A stretch of 64,000 nt of DNA from Hamadaea flava (GCF_024172085.1 NZ_JAMZDZ010000001.1:6758001-6822000), one strand, 5' to 3'. Counted from the stretch's first letter, positions 35,254 through 44,614 are shown. The notes: generated by a model not told the origin, from the letters alone. Numbers and translations: made by a program.

Positions 35254-36369
35254 GTGCGGACACTGCTGGTCACCAACGACTTTCCCCCTCGGCCGGGCGG
35301 AATCCAGCAGTTCGTGCACAACCTGGCGTTGCGTCTGCCGCCGGACGAGGTCGTCGTCTACGCGTCCTCGTGGAAGGGGCAGGCCGCGTTCGACGCGGAG
35401 CAGTCGTTCGAGGTGGTCCGCGAGAACACCGGGATGCTGCTGCCGACCCGGGCGGTCGCCAAGCGCGCCCAGGAACTCGCGCGCGCCAATGGCTGCGACC
35501 GGGTGCTGTTCGGGGCGACCGCGCCGCTGGGGCTGCTCTCCCACGGTCTCCGGGAGGAAGCCGGGATCGAGCGCGCCGTCGGCCTGACGCACGGCCACGA
35601 GGCGGGCTGGGCGGCTCTGCCCGGTGCGCGTACGGCGTTGAAGCGGATCGCTCGGGGCTGTGACGTCGTCACCTATCTCGGCGAGTACTTCCGGCAGCGG
35701 CTGGAACCCGCGATCGGTTCGCTGACCTCGTTGCGGCGGCTCGCGCCCGGGGTCGACGTGGACGCGTACCGGCCGGACGTGGACGGCACGGAGGTCCGCA
35801 AGCGCTACGACCTGCGGGACCGGCCGGTGATCGTGTGCGTCTCCCGGCTCGTGCCGCGCAAGGGCCAGGACAGCCTCATCCGGGCGTTGCCGCACGTGCT
35901 GAAGAAGGTCCCCGACGCCGCCCTGCTCATCGTCAGCGGGGGACCGCATCGGGCGGCGCTGGAACGGCTGGCCCGGGAGAACGGGGTCGAGCACGAGGTG
36001 GCCTTCACCGGCGGCGTCGAGTGGGAGGAACTGCCGGCGCACTTCGCGGCCGGGAACGTGTTCGCCATGCCCTGCCGTACGCGCTGGGGCGGGCTCGACG
36101 TCGAAGGGCTCGGCATCGTCTACCTGGAGGCTTCGGCGACCGGGCTGCCGGTGATCGCCGGCGATTCCGGCGGAGCGCCGGACGCGGTGCTCGAAGGCGA
36201 GACGGGGTACGTCGTCGGCGACCTCACCACGCTCGTCGACCGGCTGGTCGAACTGCTCACCGACGAGGCGCTGGCCCGGCGGATGGGCGAGGCGGGCCGG
36301 TCCTGGGTGGAACGGGAGTGGGGCTGGGAGCTCCAGGCCCGGAGGCTGCGGGAACTGCTCGACGCCTGA
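35254..36369 (+). CDS. GT4 mannosyltransferase, PimB'-like
   Basis: A 371-residue GT-B glycosyltransferase. From sequence character (MRTLLVTNDFPPRPGGIQQF, then GLTHGHEAGWA) and neighbours, it corresponds to M. tuberculosis Rv2188c PimB', which adds the second mannose to phosphatidylinositol mannoside from GDP-mannose. The donor site SRLVPRKGQDSLIRALP near residue 195 and the E-x7-E motif in EGLGIVYLEA near 285 are intact. It acts at the cytosolic face of the membrane. The GTG 35254 is supported by its promoter box. The ABC exporter gene starts 12 bases after it. Confidence 0.88.
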   Translation: MRTLLVTNDFPPRPGGIQQFVHNLALRLPPDEVVVYASSWKGQAAFDAEQSFEVVRENTGMLLPTRAVAKRAQELARANGCDRVLFGATAPLGLLSHGLREEAGIERAVGLTHGHEAGWAALPGARTALKRIARGCDVVTYLGEYFRQRLEPAIGSLTSLRRLAPGVDVDAYRPDVDGTEVRKRYDLRDRPVIVCVSRLVPRKGQDSLIRALPHVLKKVPDAALLIVSGGPHRAALERLARENGVEHEVAFTGGVEWEELPAHFAAGNVFAMPCRTRWGGLDVEGLGIVYLEASATGLPVIAGDSGGAPDAVLEGETGYVVGDLTTLVDRLVELLTDEALARRMGEAGRSWVEREWGWELQARRLRELLDA

Positions 36370-36381
36370 CAGAATTCCGGG

Positions 36382-37104
36382 ATGCTCCTCGAGGACGTCT
36401 GGCTGCGGTACCACCGTGGCGGCCCGTGGGTGCTCCAAGGGATCCAGCTGGAGACCCACCCCGGCGAGATCGTCACCGTCCAGGGCCGCAACGGCGCGGG
36501 CAAATCCACTCTCCTGCAGGTCGTCGCCGGGTTGCTCCGGCCGGGCAAGGGCCGCGTCCGCGGTCGCCCGCCGATCGTGGGCTGGGTGCCCGAACGGTTC
36601 CCCGCCGACCAGCCCTTCTCCGCGTACGACTATCTGATCGCGATGGGCGAGATCCGCGGCCTGCGCGCGTCGGCGGCGGCCCAGGCCGCGACCGGCTGGA
36701 TCGAGCGCCTCGGGCTCGAGCCGTTCCGCGACGTCCGGCTGCCGGAACTGTCCAAAGGCACCGCGCAGAAGGTCGGCCTCGCCCAGGCCCTGCTCGTCCC
36801 GCCTCGGCTGCTGATCCTCGACGAGCCGTGGGAGGGTCTGGACGCCGCGGCCCGCGCGCTGGTGCCGGCGATCGTCGGCGAGGCCGCCGCGAACGGGGCC
36901 ACGGTCCTGGTCAGCGACCATCGCGGGGAGACCGCCCGGCTGCCCGGCGCGACCCGCTGGACGGTCGCCGACGGCTCGGTCACGGCCGTTCCGGCCGATC
37001 CCGAGGAACAATGCGTCGTCGAGGTGGTCATGGCCGCGGGCGAGGTCACGGCCTTCCTGGCCCACCTGCATTCCCAAGGGGTACGCGCGCAGGTGCGGTC
37101 ATGA
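36382..37104 (+). CDS. ABC transporter ATP-binding protein
   Basis: A 240-residue ATPase. Walker A is GRNGAGKST near residue 37, the signature is LSKGTAQK near 124, and Walker B is LLILDEPWEG near 150, followed by the His of SDHRGE. The signature is divergent (SKGTAQK rather than SGGQ) but is common in ABC-2 type exporters. Its stop overlaps the permease start as ATGA, so the two form a simple exporter. The substrate is unknown. Confidence 0.9.
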   Translation: MLLEDVWLRYHRGGPWVLQGIQLETHPGEIVTVQGRNGAGKSTLLQVVAGLLRPGKGRVRGRPPIVGWVPERFPADQPFSAYDYLIAMGEIRGLRASAAAQAATGWIERLGLEPFRDVRLPELSKGTAQKVGLAQALLVPPRLLILDEPWEGLDAAARALVPAIVGEAAANGATVLVSDHRGETARLPGATRWTVADGSVTAVPADPEEQCVVEVVMAAGEVTAFLAHLHSQGVRAQVRS

Positions 37105-37784
37105 CGGCGTTGGCGAGGATGCGGCTGATCGCGTACCTCAAGACCGGACGGTTTCTGGCGCCGGGGATCACGGTGCTCCTGGCGCTCCTGCTGTTCCACG
37201 GCGGCGGGCGCAGTGAGGCGGCGGAGGCGTACGCGGTCTGCGCGCTCATCCTCTTCCCGGCGTACGCCTGGCAGACCCGGACGATCCTCGACGGCGACCC
37301 GGACGTGCAGCGGCGGCTGGCCCTGGTCGCGGTCGGCTCCGCCCGCCGGGAACAGCTCGCCGGGCTGCTCGCCGCGACCGTCGCCGGGTTGGTGGTCACC
37401 GGGGTGTCGCTGGTCCTGCCGTGGCTCATCGGCGCGGTGGAGGCCGAGGACGAGCCACTGGCGAAGCAGCTCGCGATCGGCGTCTGGGCGCACCTGCTGG
37501 CGTTGGCGGCCGGGCTGGCGCTGGGCGCGCTGAGCAGCCGGGCCGCGACCGAGTCGACCGGCAAAGGTGTCGCCGTGCTCGCCGTCGGCAGCGTGCTCGC
37601 CATCGTCCTCGGGCTGCCGGACTCGCCGCTCGCCCAGGTGATCCCGCCGATGACCGTCGTCGCCAAAACGGTGAGCCGACACGGGCTGACGCCCGCGAAC
37701 ACGCTCGGGTACACCGTGCTGGCGGCGGTCTGGGTCGCGATCGGACTGCTGGTCTACGCCCGGCTCCGGCGGAACCGGGCGTAG
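37101..37784 (+). CDS. ABC transporter membrane subunit
   Basis: A 227-residue membrane protein with about six hydrophobic helices and little sequence signature. The role is assigned from its 4-base overlap with the ATPase gene. It ends two bases before the stop of the convergent HIT gene. The substrate is unknown; a lipid or peptide is typical for this two-gene layout. Confidence 0.8.
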   Translation: MTALARMRLIAYLKTGRFLAPGITVLLALLLFHGGGRSEAAEAYAVCALILFPAYAWQTRTILDGDPDVQRRLALVAVGSARREQLAGLLAATVAGLVVTGVSLVLPWLIGAVEAEDEPLAKQLAIGVWAHLLALAAGLALGALSSRAATESTGKGVAVLAVGSVLAIVLGLPDSPLAQVIPPMTVVAKTVSRHGLTPANTLGYTVLAAVWVAIGLLVYARLRRNRA

Positions 37785-37786
37785 CC

Positions 37787-38314
37787 TCAGCGCTGCTTGA
37801 GCAGGCGGTGCAGTTCGGCGGTGATCGCCGTCCGCAGCTCGTCCAGCTCCTCCGCCTCGGGGGAGCTGAGCGGGTCGTGCTGCTCGGCGAACCGGTCCTC
37901 GTAGGCGTAGCGCCAGACCGGTCCCTTGCGGAACTCGGCCGGCTCCCAGGCGTACCGCGCGTGCACGTGAGCGTGCAGGTGGTGCAGGGAGTTGCCGAGG
38001 ATCTCGTAGTTGAGCCGGCGGAACGCCGGATCGCGGCCGCCGCACACGGCGAAGACCGCGTCGCCGAGCAACGCCATGTCCTCGAGGAACTGCGTACGCT
38101 GAGCGCCGGTCAGATCCGTGAGGTGATCGGTGTCGTCGACGTCCGAGAGCAGTACGCAGTAGCCGGGCAGCTGCTGCGTGTCGCCGAAGACGACGTAGCC
38201 ACTGGGAACCTTCGCCATGACCATCGGGTTCTCGCCCCGGCGGGCCGAGCCCACGCGGTCAGAGCGCCAGTCGACAGACAGCTCGTCGGCAGGCGTGGAG
38301 GAGTGCCGTCCCAT
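37787..38314 (-). CDS. HIT-like nucleotide hydrolase
   Basis: A 175-residue protein of the histidine-triad superfamily. The triad appears in LNYEILGNSLHHLHAHVHAR near residue 110, where His-x-His-x-His binds the phosphate. The GYCVLLSD stretch near residue 52 is also typical. It probably cleaves dinucleoside polyphosphates or nucleotide conjugates. A Trp/Tyr-rich C-terminal part (KGPVWRYAYEDRF) follows. The ATG at 38314 is used; the first 30 residues are variable, so a start at one of the Met near residue 31 is possible. Confidence 0.85.
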   Translation of the reverse strand: MGRHSSTPADELSVDWRSDRVGSARRGENPMVMAKVPSGYVVFGDTQQLPGYCVLLSDVDDTDHLTDLTGAQRTQFLEDMALLGDAVFAVCGGRDPAFRRLNYEILGNSLHHLHAHVHARYAWEPAEFRKGPVWRYAYEDRFAEQHDPLSSPEAEELDELRTAITAELHRLLKQR

Positions 38315-38333
38315 GAATGAGGCTGACCTCTTC

Positions 38334-39002
38334 CTAGAACTTGGGTGCGTCGGGGGCCTCGAGCAGGCCCAGGCGCAGCGCGGTCATCAGAGCCTGCGCG
38401 CGGTTGGCCGCGCCCAGCTTCTCGTAGAGCTTGGAGATGTGCGTCTTGGCCGTCGACTCGCTGACGAACAGCTGCTTGGCGATTCCGTTGACGCTCATGC
38501 CGTCGGCCAGCAGCCGCAGCACCTGGCCCTCCCGCGGGCTCAGCTGCGGACCGGCCGGGGCCAGCCGGCGCTTCATCGCCTCGGCCAGGTCGGCCGCGGT
38601 GAACGCGCTGGGCGCGGACGCGGCGTGCCGGGCGGCCGCCACGACCTCGTCGGCCGGCGCGGTCTTCGGCACGAACGCCGACGCCCCAGCCTCCAGCGCG
38701 CCGAACAGCTGGTCGTCGCCGGCGTACATGGTGAGCACCACGATGCCCATGGTGGAGCTGGCCTTGCGCAGCGCGCGGGTGGCCTCCAGGCCGCTGCCGT
38801 CGGGCAGCCGCAGGTCCATGATCACCACGTCGGGCTGGAGGGCACCGGCCTGACGGACGGCCTCGGCCGCCGTCCCCGCCTCGCCGACGACCTCAAACTG
38901 CCGATCGCGCTCGAAGGCGTGCCGCAAACCTTTACGGATGAGGTCGTGATCGTCGACGAGTAGTACCTTGGTACGGCCCGCCGGTACGGTGCTGGTGGAC
39001 AT
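38334..39002 (-). CDS. NarL/FixJ family response regulator
   Basis: A 222-residue regulator. The receiver domain (10-125) has the acidic pair in VLLVDDHD, the phospho-acceptor Asp in VIMDLRLPDGSG, the Thr in VVLTMYAG and the Lys in VPKTAP. A LuxR-type helix-turn-helix follows: LSPREGQVLRLLADGMSVNG then IAKQLFVSESTAKTHISKLY. ATG 39002 has GGGGAGAG upstream. GTG 39050 overlaps the kinase stop as GTGA and is a real alternative. The partner kinase is the next gene upstream. Confidence 0.92.
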   Translation of the reverse strand: MSTSTVPAGRTKVLLVDDHDLIRKGLRHAFERDRQFEVVGEAGTAAEAVRQAGALQPDVVIMDLRLPDGSGLEATRALRKASSTMGIVVLTMYAGDDQLFGALEAGASAFVPKTAPADEVVAAARHAASAPSAFTAADLAEAMKRRLAPAGPQLSPREGQVLRLLADGMSVNGIAKQLFVSESTAKTHISKLYEKLGAANRAQALMTALRLGLLEAPDAPKF

Positions 39003-39046
39003 GCTCGGTGCTCTCCCCTTCAAGGCCGCCGGTTGTGACGGCGTGC

Positions 39047-40681
39047 TCACACGCTATCGCGCCGACCGGCCGGACCCAACACCACCGCGACCGTTGTGCC
39101 ATGGGGGTGACGGGGCCGGATCTCCAGCCTGCCACGGATACGTTCCGCTCTCTCTGCCATGATCGCAAGACCGTACCGTCCGTCAACCCGCTGGTCAGCG
39201 ATTCCCTGTCCGTCGTCCGACACTTCAATATGGGCGTTCGGGGGGTCGACCGAGCACGTGACCCACAGATTGCTGGCGCCGGCGTGCTTCCGGGCGTTGG
39301 TGATGGCCTCCTGCGCGATGCGCAGCAACTCCGCCTCGATGGCCGAGGGGAGCCGGCCGGGCGAGTCGTCCAAGGACAGGTGCACCCGGAGCCCGGCCGA
39401 AGCGCCGACTATCCGGGCGAACTCGGCGATCGCCGAGGTCAGGTTGCCGTGCCGGTCCACCTGGCTGCGCAGCTCGAACAGGCTCAGCCGCAGCTCGGTG
39501 ACGACCCGCGTGATCTCCTCCCGGAGCGAGCGCAGCTCCTCGGCCGTCTCGGCGGCCTCCTCCGGCAGGCTGGCCAACGCGTTGTCCACGCCGTAACCGA
39601 TGATCACCAGTTCCTGGGCCACCCCGTCGTGGATCTCCCGGGCCAGGCGCTGCCGCTCCTCGTTGGTGGCCAGGGAGCGTACTTCGTCGAACAGCAGCGC
39701 CGCTTCGAGCCGGAGCGCCGCCTGCTCGGCCGCGTGCCGGATGCGCGCGATCGCCGGGGAGGCGAAGCCGCCCGCGTCGTCGCGTTCCAGTACGAGCACG
39801 CCGACCGTGCGTACGCCCGCGACCAGGGGGATCAGCAGGGCGGTGACGTCGATGTCCCGGGGCGCGCCGCGTACCTGGGACCGGGTCGCGACGTGCGGGA
39901 GCTGGCTGGCCCACGCCTCGGCGATCCCGGTGTCGGTGTCGAGCATCGTCTCCCAGTCGTGCTGCTCGCTGCCGTCCTGGGCGAGCCCGGCCTGGGACAG
40001 CACCATCAGCCGGCCGCCGCCGCTGGCGGTCAGCACGGCCGACCGGTCGGACTTGGCGACCGTACGCGCCTCGTCCAGCAGGTGCTCGGCGATGCCACCC
40101 GGGTCGAGGGTCGCACCGGGAAGCTGCCGGGCGACCGTCCGGAGCTGGGTGAGCAGCCGAGTCGCCTCCACATAGGGCTGCGGTTCGCGGCGGGCCAGCA
40201 CGGCTCGCTGGAGGGCGCCCGTGGTGACCGTGCCGAGGGCGACCAGGACGAGCCACTGCGCGCAGACGATGACGTAGCCGGACGAGGCCAGCAGCGGCCG
40301 GCCGTCCAGGTCGGTCACCAAGCCGGCGACCACGAGGGTCCCGGCCGTCACGGCGAGCAGCGTCGCCGCCTCGACCGAGCGGTTGTTCAGCGTCGCCGCG
40401 GTCAACGGAACGGCCAGGTACGGCAATATCGCGCCCGCGCCGAAGCCGCCCGTGACCGTTCCCGCGTCGACCGCGGCCAGCGCGATCGCGGTCGCGCCGA
40501 CGCCGATGACGAGCACCTCGGCGAACCGGCCCAAGGTTCCGACGATGGGCCAGCGGTCGCTCGCCGGGACGGCGGCGGTGGCCAGGGCGAGCAGGCCGAC
40601 CCAGACCAGTTGCTTGGGATCCCGGGTGGCGAGCAGGGTCAGGACCGCCACCAGAACCAGCAAGGTGACCCGCATCGCCAT
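39047..40681 (-). CDS. Sensor histidine kinase, NarL-partner (HisKA_3) type
   Basis: A 544-residue kinase. Residues 1-165 hold about six membrane helices with short loops. A GAF-like domain covers about 180-325. The HisKA_3 dimerisation helix has the phospho-acceptor His in RLAREIHDGVAQEL near residue 350. The ATPase domain has its N-box in QEAITNARKHA and its G-box in DDGQGIAD. It phosphorylates the response regulator encoded directly downstream. The signal is unknown; the membrane part points to an envelope or lipid-phase cue. Confidence 0.92.
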   Translation of the reverse strand: MAMRVTLLVLVAVLTLLATRDPKQLVWVGLLALATAAVPASDRWPIVGTLGRFAEVLVIGVGATAIALAAVDAGTVTGGFGAGAILPYLAVPLTAATLNNRSVEAATLLAVTAGTLVVAGLVTDLDGRPLLASSGYVIVCAQWLVLVALGTVTTGALQRAVLARREPQPYVEATRLLTQLRTVARQLPGATLDPGGIAEHLLDEARTVAKSDRSAVLTASGGGRLMVLSQAGLAQDGSEQHDWETMLDTDTGIAEAWASQLPHVATRSQVRGAPRDIDVTALLIPLVAGVRTVGVLVLERDDAGGFASPAIARIRHAAEQAALRLEAALLFDEVRSLATNEERQRLAREIHDGVAQELVIIGYGVDNALASLPEEAAETAEELRSLREEITRVVTELRLSLFELRSQVDRHGNLTSAIAEFARIVGASAGLRVHLSLDDSPGRLPSAIEAELLRIAQEAITNARKHAGASNLWVTCSVDPPNAHIEVSDDGQGIADQRVDGRYGLAIMAERAERIRGRLEIRPRHPHGTTVAVVLGPAGRRDSV

Positions 40682-40766
40682 GGCGAGAAAGGCAGCACGC
40701 CCGCCGGCCGTCCGGCCGCCGGGCTGCTGTGCCGCGCCGAGCGCCGTCGACTCGGAACGGCTCCGC

Positions 40767-42533
40767 TCAGCGGAGGTAAATGGCGTCGATCTCGTCGGCG
40801 TACTCCTTCATCACGACCGCGCGCTTGACCTTCATGGACGGGGTCAGCTCGCCGGTGGCCTCGGTGAAGTCACGGGGCAGGATGCGGAAGACGCGGATCG
40901 CCTCGGCCTTGGAGACCGCCTTGTTCGCATCGTCCACAGCAGACTGTATCGCGGCCCGGACCGCCGGGTCGTCCCGCAGGTCGTCGAGGGTCTCCGCCAC
41001 CCGGCCCTGCCCGGCGAGCCAGTCGGGCAACGACTCCTCGTCCAGTGTCACGAGCGCCGCGATGAAGGGCTTCTGGTCGCCGACGACCACGCACTGACTG
41101 ACCAACGGATGCGCGCGTACGCGATCCTCCAGCACGGCCGGGGCGACGTTCTTGCCGCCCGCCGTCACGAGGATCTCCTTCTTGCGCCCGGTGATCCGCA
41201 GGTAGCCCTCGTCGTCCAGCTCGCCGAGGTCGCCGGTGTGGAACCAGCTGTCGGTAATGGCTTCGGCGGTGGCGGCCGGGTTGTTGAAGTACTCGCGGAA
41301 GATGATGTCGCCCTTGGCCAGGATCTCGCCGTCCTCGGCGATCCGGACGGTCACTCCGGGCAGTGGCCGACCGACCGTGCCGATCTTCTGCGCGCCCTCC
41401 CGGTTGAAGGTGATCGCAGGCGAGGTCTCGGTCAGCCCGTAGCCCTCCAGCACCAGCAGGCCGATGCCGCGGTAGAAGTGGCCCAGCCGCTCGCCGAGTG
41501 GGGCGCCGCCGGAGATCGCGGCGGTGCACCGGCCCCCCAGCGCGGCCCGGAGCTTGCCGTAGACGAGCCGGTCGAAGAGCGCGTGCTTGAGCTTCAGCCC
41601 GAGGCCGGGACCGCCGGTCTCCATCGCCCGGGAGTACGCGATCGCGGTGGCCTCGGCGGCGTCGAAGATCCGCCCCTTGCCGTCCCCGTGCGCCTTCTGC
41701 CGGGCGCTGTTGTAGACCTTCTCGAAGACCCGGGGCACGGCCAGCACGAAGGTCGGGCGTACGCGGGCCAGATCGGCGACGAGGTTCTTGACGTCGGGCG
41801 CGAACGCGGTCTGCACCCGGGCCGAGACCGCGCCGATCTGCAGCAGCCGGGCGAACGCATGGGCCAGCGGCAGGAACAGCAGGGTCGTCGAACCCTCGTG
41901 GAACAGGACGCTCAGCTCGGGCACGGCGTTGCCGATGTCGGCGAGCATGTTCCGGTGGCTCAGGACGCAGCCCTTGGGCCGGCCGGTGGTGCCACTGGTG
42001 TAGATGATGGTCGCGGTGTCGTCGGCGCGGATGCCCGCCCGGCGCTCGTCGACCGCGCCCGGCTCGACCGCTGACCCGCGTGTGGTCACCTCGGTGAGCG
42101 CACCCGCGTCGATCTGCCAGACCTCGGTCAGCAGCGGGGCGGCCTCCCGGACGGTCTCGCTGTGCGCGGCGGACTCGGTGACGCAGGCCACCGCGCCGGA
42201 GTCGGCGAGGATCCAGCGGACCTGTTCCGGGCTGGAGGTCTCGTAGATGGGGACGGTGACCCCGCCGACGGCCCAGATCGCGTAGTCGGTGAGCGTCCAC
42301 TCGTAACGGGTCCGGCTCATCAGGCCGACCCGGTCGCCGGGGCCGACGCCGGCCGCGATCAGCCCCCGGGCCAGCGCCACGACCTCGTCCCGGAACTGGG
42401 CACAGGTCACCTGACGGTCGTCGAGGAGGAACTGCACGGCCTCCGGATGCCGGTCGGCGTTGGACCAGACGGGGTCGGTGAGGCTGTCGCCGTCGCCGAT
42501 GGTCACGACCGCCGGTACCGCCATCTCCCGCAC
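40767..42533 (-). CDS. Long-chain fatty acid-CoA ligase (FadD15-like)
   Basis: A 588-residue ANL-superfamily enzyme that activates fatty acids to acyl-CoA through an acyl-adenylate. The AMP loop is IIYTSGTTGRPKG near residue 177, the A5 motif is GYGLTETSP near 372, the hinge is DLGELDDEGYLRITGRKKEI near 450, and the catalytic Lys is in PSMKVKRA near 570. The GTG at 42533 follows AAGGAGG by five bases, which decides the start. The neighbourhood next to the PimB' and SRPBCC genes resembles Rv2185c-Rv2188c. Confidence 0.93.
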   Translation of the reverse strand: MREMAVPAVVTIGDGDSLTDPVWSNADRHPEAVQFLLDDRQVTCAQFRDEVVALARGLIAAGVGPGDRVGLMSRTRYEWTLTDYAIWAVGGVTVPIYETSSPEQVRWILADSGAVACVTESAAHSETVREAAPLLTEVWQIDAGALTEVTTRGSAVEPGAVDERRAGIRADDTATIIYTSGTTGRPKGCVLSHRNMLADIGNAVPELSVLFHEGSTTLLFLPLAHAFARLLQIGAVSARVQTAFAPDVKNLVADLARVRPTFVLAVPRVFEKVYNSARQKAHGDGKGRIFDAAEATAIAYSRAMETGGPGLGLKLKHALFDRLVYGKLRAALGGRCTAAISGGAPLGERLGHFYRGIGLLVLEGYGLTETSPAITFNREGAQKIGTVGRPLPGVTVRIAEDGEILAKGDIIFREYFNNPAATAEAITDSWFHTGDLGELDDEGYLRITGRKKEILVTAGGKNVAPAVLEDRVRAHPLVSQCVVVGDQKPFIAALVTLDEESLPDWLAGQGRVAETLDDLRDDPAVRAAIQSAVDDANKAVSKAEAIRVFRILPRDFTEATGELTPSMKVKRAVVMKEYADEIDAIYLR

Positions 42534-42625
42534 GGCGCCCTCCTTGGTGCTGCGGATGCGAGCCGCGGAACGCCACGACTCCGTGTATCGAAGCTACCTG
42601 CTCCACGGGAAATCCGGCTGGGCGG

Positions 42626-42631
42626 TAGCCT
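42626..42631 (+). promoter_or_regulatory. Leaderless -10 box of SRPBCC gene
   Basis: TAGCCT, seven bases before ATG 42639. Confidence 0.6.
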
Positions 42632-42638
42632 GCTCATC

Positions 42639-43085
42639 ATGGCCGACTCTTCCATGCAGTCGATCGTGATCGACGCCACACCCGGCCGGATCGCCGAGGT
42701 GATCTGCGACTTCCCGGCGTACCCGGAGTGGATCCCGGCGATGAAACGAGTCGAGGTGCTCACCGAGTACGAGGACGGGTACGCCGCCGAGGTGACCTTC
42801 GCGCTCGACGCGGGCGTGGTCTCCGACGAGTACACCGTGCTCTACGAGTACGCCGAGGACCTGACCCGGATCGAATGGCGGCTGGTCCAGCCCTCCAAGA
42901 TGCTGAAGGTGCAGAACGGCGCGTACGACCTCGTCGACAACGAGGACGGCACGACGACCGTGACCTACACCTTGGAGGTCGACCTCACGATGCCGGTGCT
43001 GGGCATGTTCAAGCGCAAGGCGGAGAAGGCGATCATGGACGCCGCGCTCGGCGGCCTGAAGAAGCGCGTCGAGAGCCGGGGGTGA
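42639..43085 (+). CDS. SRPBCC (START-like) family protein
   Basis: A 148-residue protein with the helix-grip fold of polyketide cyclase/dehydrase-like lipid-binding proteins: GRIAEVICDFPAYPEWIPAM near residue 15, GVVSDEYTVLYEYAE in the middle, and a long C-terminal helix KRKAEKAIMDAALGGLKKRV. It corresponds, from memory, to M. tuberculosis Rv2185c (TB16.3). It probably binds a hydrophobic ligand; being divergent from a fatty acid-CoA ligase, that ligand could be a lipid. The next gene begins five bases later. Confidence 0.9.
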   Translation: MADSSMQSIVIDATPGRIAEVICDFPAYPEWIPAMKRVEVLTEYEDGYAAEVTFALDAGVVSDEYTVLYEYAEDLTRIEWRLVQPSKMLKVQNGAYDLVDNEDGTTTVTYTLEVDLTMPVLGMFKRKAEKAIMDAALGGLKKRVESRG

Positions 43086-43089
43086 ACCG

Positions 43090-43614
43090 GTGTTCACCGA
43101 GCCCTCGACCGCCCGTCAGGAGGCCGAGCGGCTGGTCGCGGCGGCACTGGCCGTCGCCTCCCTGGCCGCCGGCAACCACCCTGAGCTGGCCACCGGCAGC
43201 GCCGCCTGCTGCGTCTGCCCCTTCTGCAAGCTGATCGAGGCGGTCCGCGACCCCGATCCGCAGTTCGTCGAGCGGCTGGCCACCGGCGCGGGCGACCTCG
43301 CCGTCGGCCTGGCCAGCCTGCTGCGCAACCTGTCGGCCCCCCGGGAGCAGACCGAGGCCGACCCGTGGCGCTCGGCGACCGCCGAGGAGCCCGCTGCCTC
43401 GTCGACCCCGCCGTCCCCGGAGCCGGACGCACCAGCGAGCCGGACAACACCGAAGAAAGTGGCGAAGAAGGCGATCGCGAAGAAGGCGGTCGCGCCCCGG
43501 AAGACCTCCGGCAAGTCGCCCGATGACCAGGAAGAACTCCCGCCGAAGAAGGCCGCCCCCAAGAAGGCCGCCAAGAAGGCCATGCCCAGGCCGCGTCCCG
43601 ACGACAACGGATAA
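43090..43614 (+). CDS. Hypothetical protein with Cys motif and Lys/Ala-rich tail
   Basis: A 174-residue protein. The N-terminal 80 residues form a helical domain with CCVCPFCKLIEAV near residue 40, which could bind metal. A Ser/Pro/Glu linker follows, then a highly basic tail of KKA repeats (PKKVAKKAIAKKAV, KKAAPKKAAKKA) resembling histone H1-like or HupB tails that bind nucleic acid. I do not know a function. It starts at GTG 43090, five bases after the SRPBCC gene, so both are probably one transcript. Confidence 0.75.
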   Translation: MFTEPSTARQEAERLVAAALAVASLAAGNHPELATGSAACCVCPFCKLIEAVRDPDPQFVERLATGAGDLAVGLASLLRNLSAPREQTEADPWRSATAEEPAASSTPPSPEPDAPASRTTPKKVAKKAIAKKAVAPRKTSGKSPDDQEELPPKKAAPKKAAKKAMPRPRPDDNG

Positions 43615-43650
43615 GGTGAACGCGCGTATTCGGGAAATGAGGGGTTTGGC

Positions 43651-44595
43651 GTGGGACTGACCATCGGCGTGGACATCGGCGGGACCAAGGTGCTCGGCGG
43701 CGTCGTCGACGAGACCGGCAAGGTGCTCGCGACGACTCGCCGTCCCACACCCGCCGACGACGTGGCGCGTACGCGGGACGTGATCGTCGAGGTCGTCCGG
43801 GAACTGGCCGAGGACCGCCAGATCGAGGCGGTCGGCATCGGCGCCGCCGGCTGGATCGACGCGGACCGCTCGACCGTGCTGTTCGCCCCGAACCTCGCCT
43901 GGCGCGACGAGCCGCTGCGCGAAGCGGTGAGCGCGGGCACCGGGCTCCCCGTCATCGTCGAGAACGACGCCAACGTGGCGGCCTGGGCTGAGTTCCGCTA
44001 CGGCGCGGCCGAGGACGCCATCGACTCGATGGTGCTCTTCACCATCGGCACCGGTATCGGCGGCGGCATCGTCCTGGGCGGCCGGCTGATCCGCGGCGCG
44101 CACGGCATCGCCGCCGAACTCGGCCACGTGCAGGCGGTGCCGGACGGCCACCCGTGCGGCTGCGGCCGCCACGGCTGCATCGAGCAGTACGCCTCCGGCA
44201 GCGCCCTGGTCCGGTACGCCCAGACCGGCGTCAAGGACGACACCGCGGCCGGCGCCGCCCTGCTGGACAAGGCCGCGGGCGACGTCGGCGCGATCAACGG
44301 CCCGATGGTGACCGACGCCGCCCTGGCCGGCGACGCGCTCGCCATCGACGCCTTCCGGCAGGTCGGGACCTGGCTCGGCGTGGCGATGGCCGACATGGTC
44401 CAGATCCTCGACCCGCAGGTGATCGTGATCGGCGGCGGCGTCGTCGAGGCCGGCGACCTGCTCATGAAGCCGACCCTGATGTCCTATCAGGAGCAGCTGG
44501 CGCAGCGGGCCAAGTCGCCGATCGCCGAGGTACGCCCGGCGAGGATGGGCAACCTGGCCGGAATCGTCGGCGCGGCCGATTTGGCGCGAAGCTAG
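43651..44595 (+). CDS. ROK family glucokinase
   Basis: A 314-residue sugar kinase that phosphorylates glucose. The phosphate loop is GVDIGGTKVLGG near residue 6, the sugar site is ENDANVAAWAE near 108, and the zinc-binding ROK signature HPCGCGRHGCIEQYASG near 166 has three Cys. IGTGIGGGIVLGG gives the second phosphate motif. The GTG start follows GAGGGG. It could feed glucose to the phosphofructokinase encoded at 60.9 kb. Confidence 0.93.
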   Translation: MGLTIGVDIGGTKVLGGVVDETGKVLATTRRPTPADDVARTRDVIVEVVRELAEDRQIEAVGIGAAGWIDADRSTVLFAPNLAWRDEPLREAVSAGTGLPVIVENDANVAAWAEFRYGAAEDAIDSMVLFTIGTGIGGGIVLGGRLIRGAHGIAAELGHVQAVPDGHPCGCGRHGCIEQYASGSALVRYAQTGVKDDTAAGAALLDKAAGDVGAINGPMVTDAALAGDALAIDAFRQVGTWLGVAMADMVQILDPQVIVIGGGVVEAGDLLMKPTLMSYQEQLAQRAKSPIAEVRPARMGNLAGIVGAADLARS

Positions 44596-44602
44596 TAGGT
44601 CT

Positions 44603-44608
44603 TACGCT
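44603..44608 (+). promoter_or_regulatory. Leaderless -10 box of EEP-family gene
   Basis: TACGCT, six bases before ATG 44615. Confidence 0.55.
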
Positions 44609-44614
44609 CCCGGG

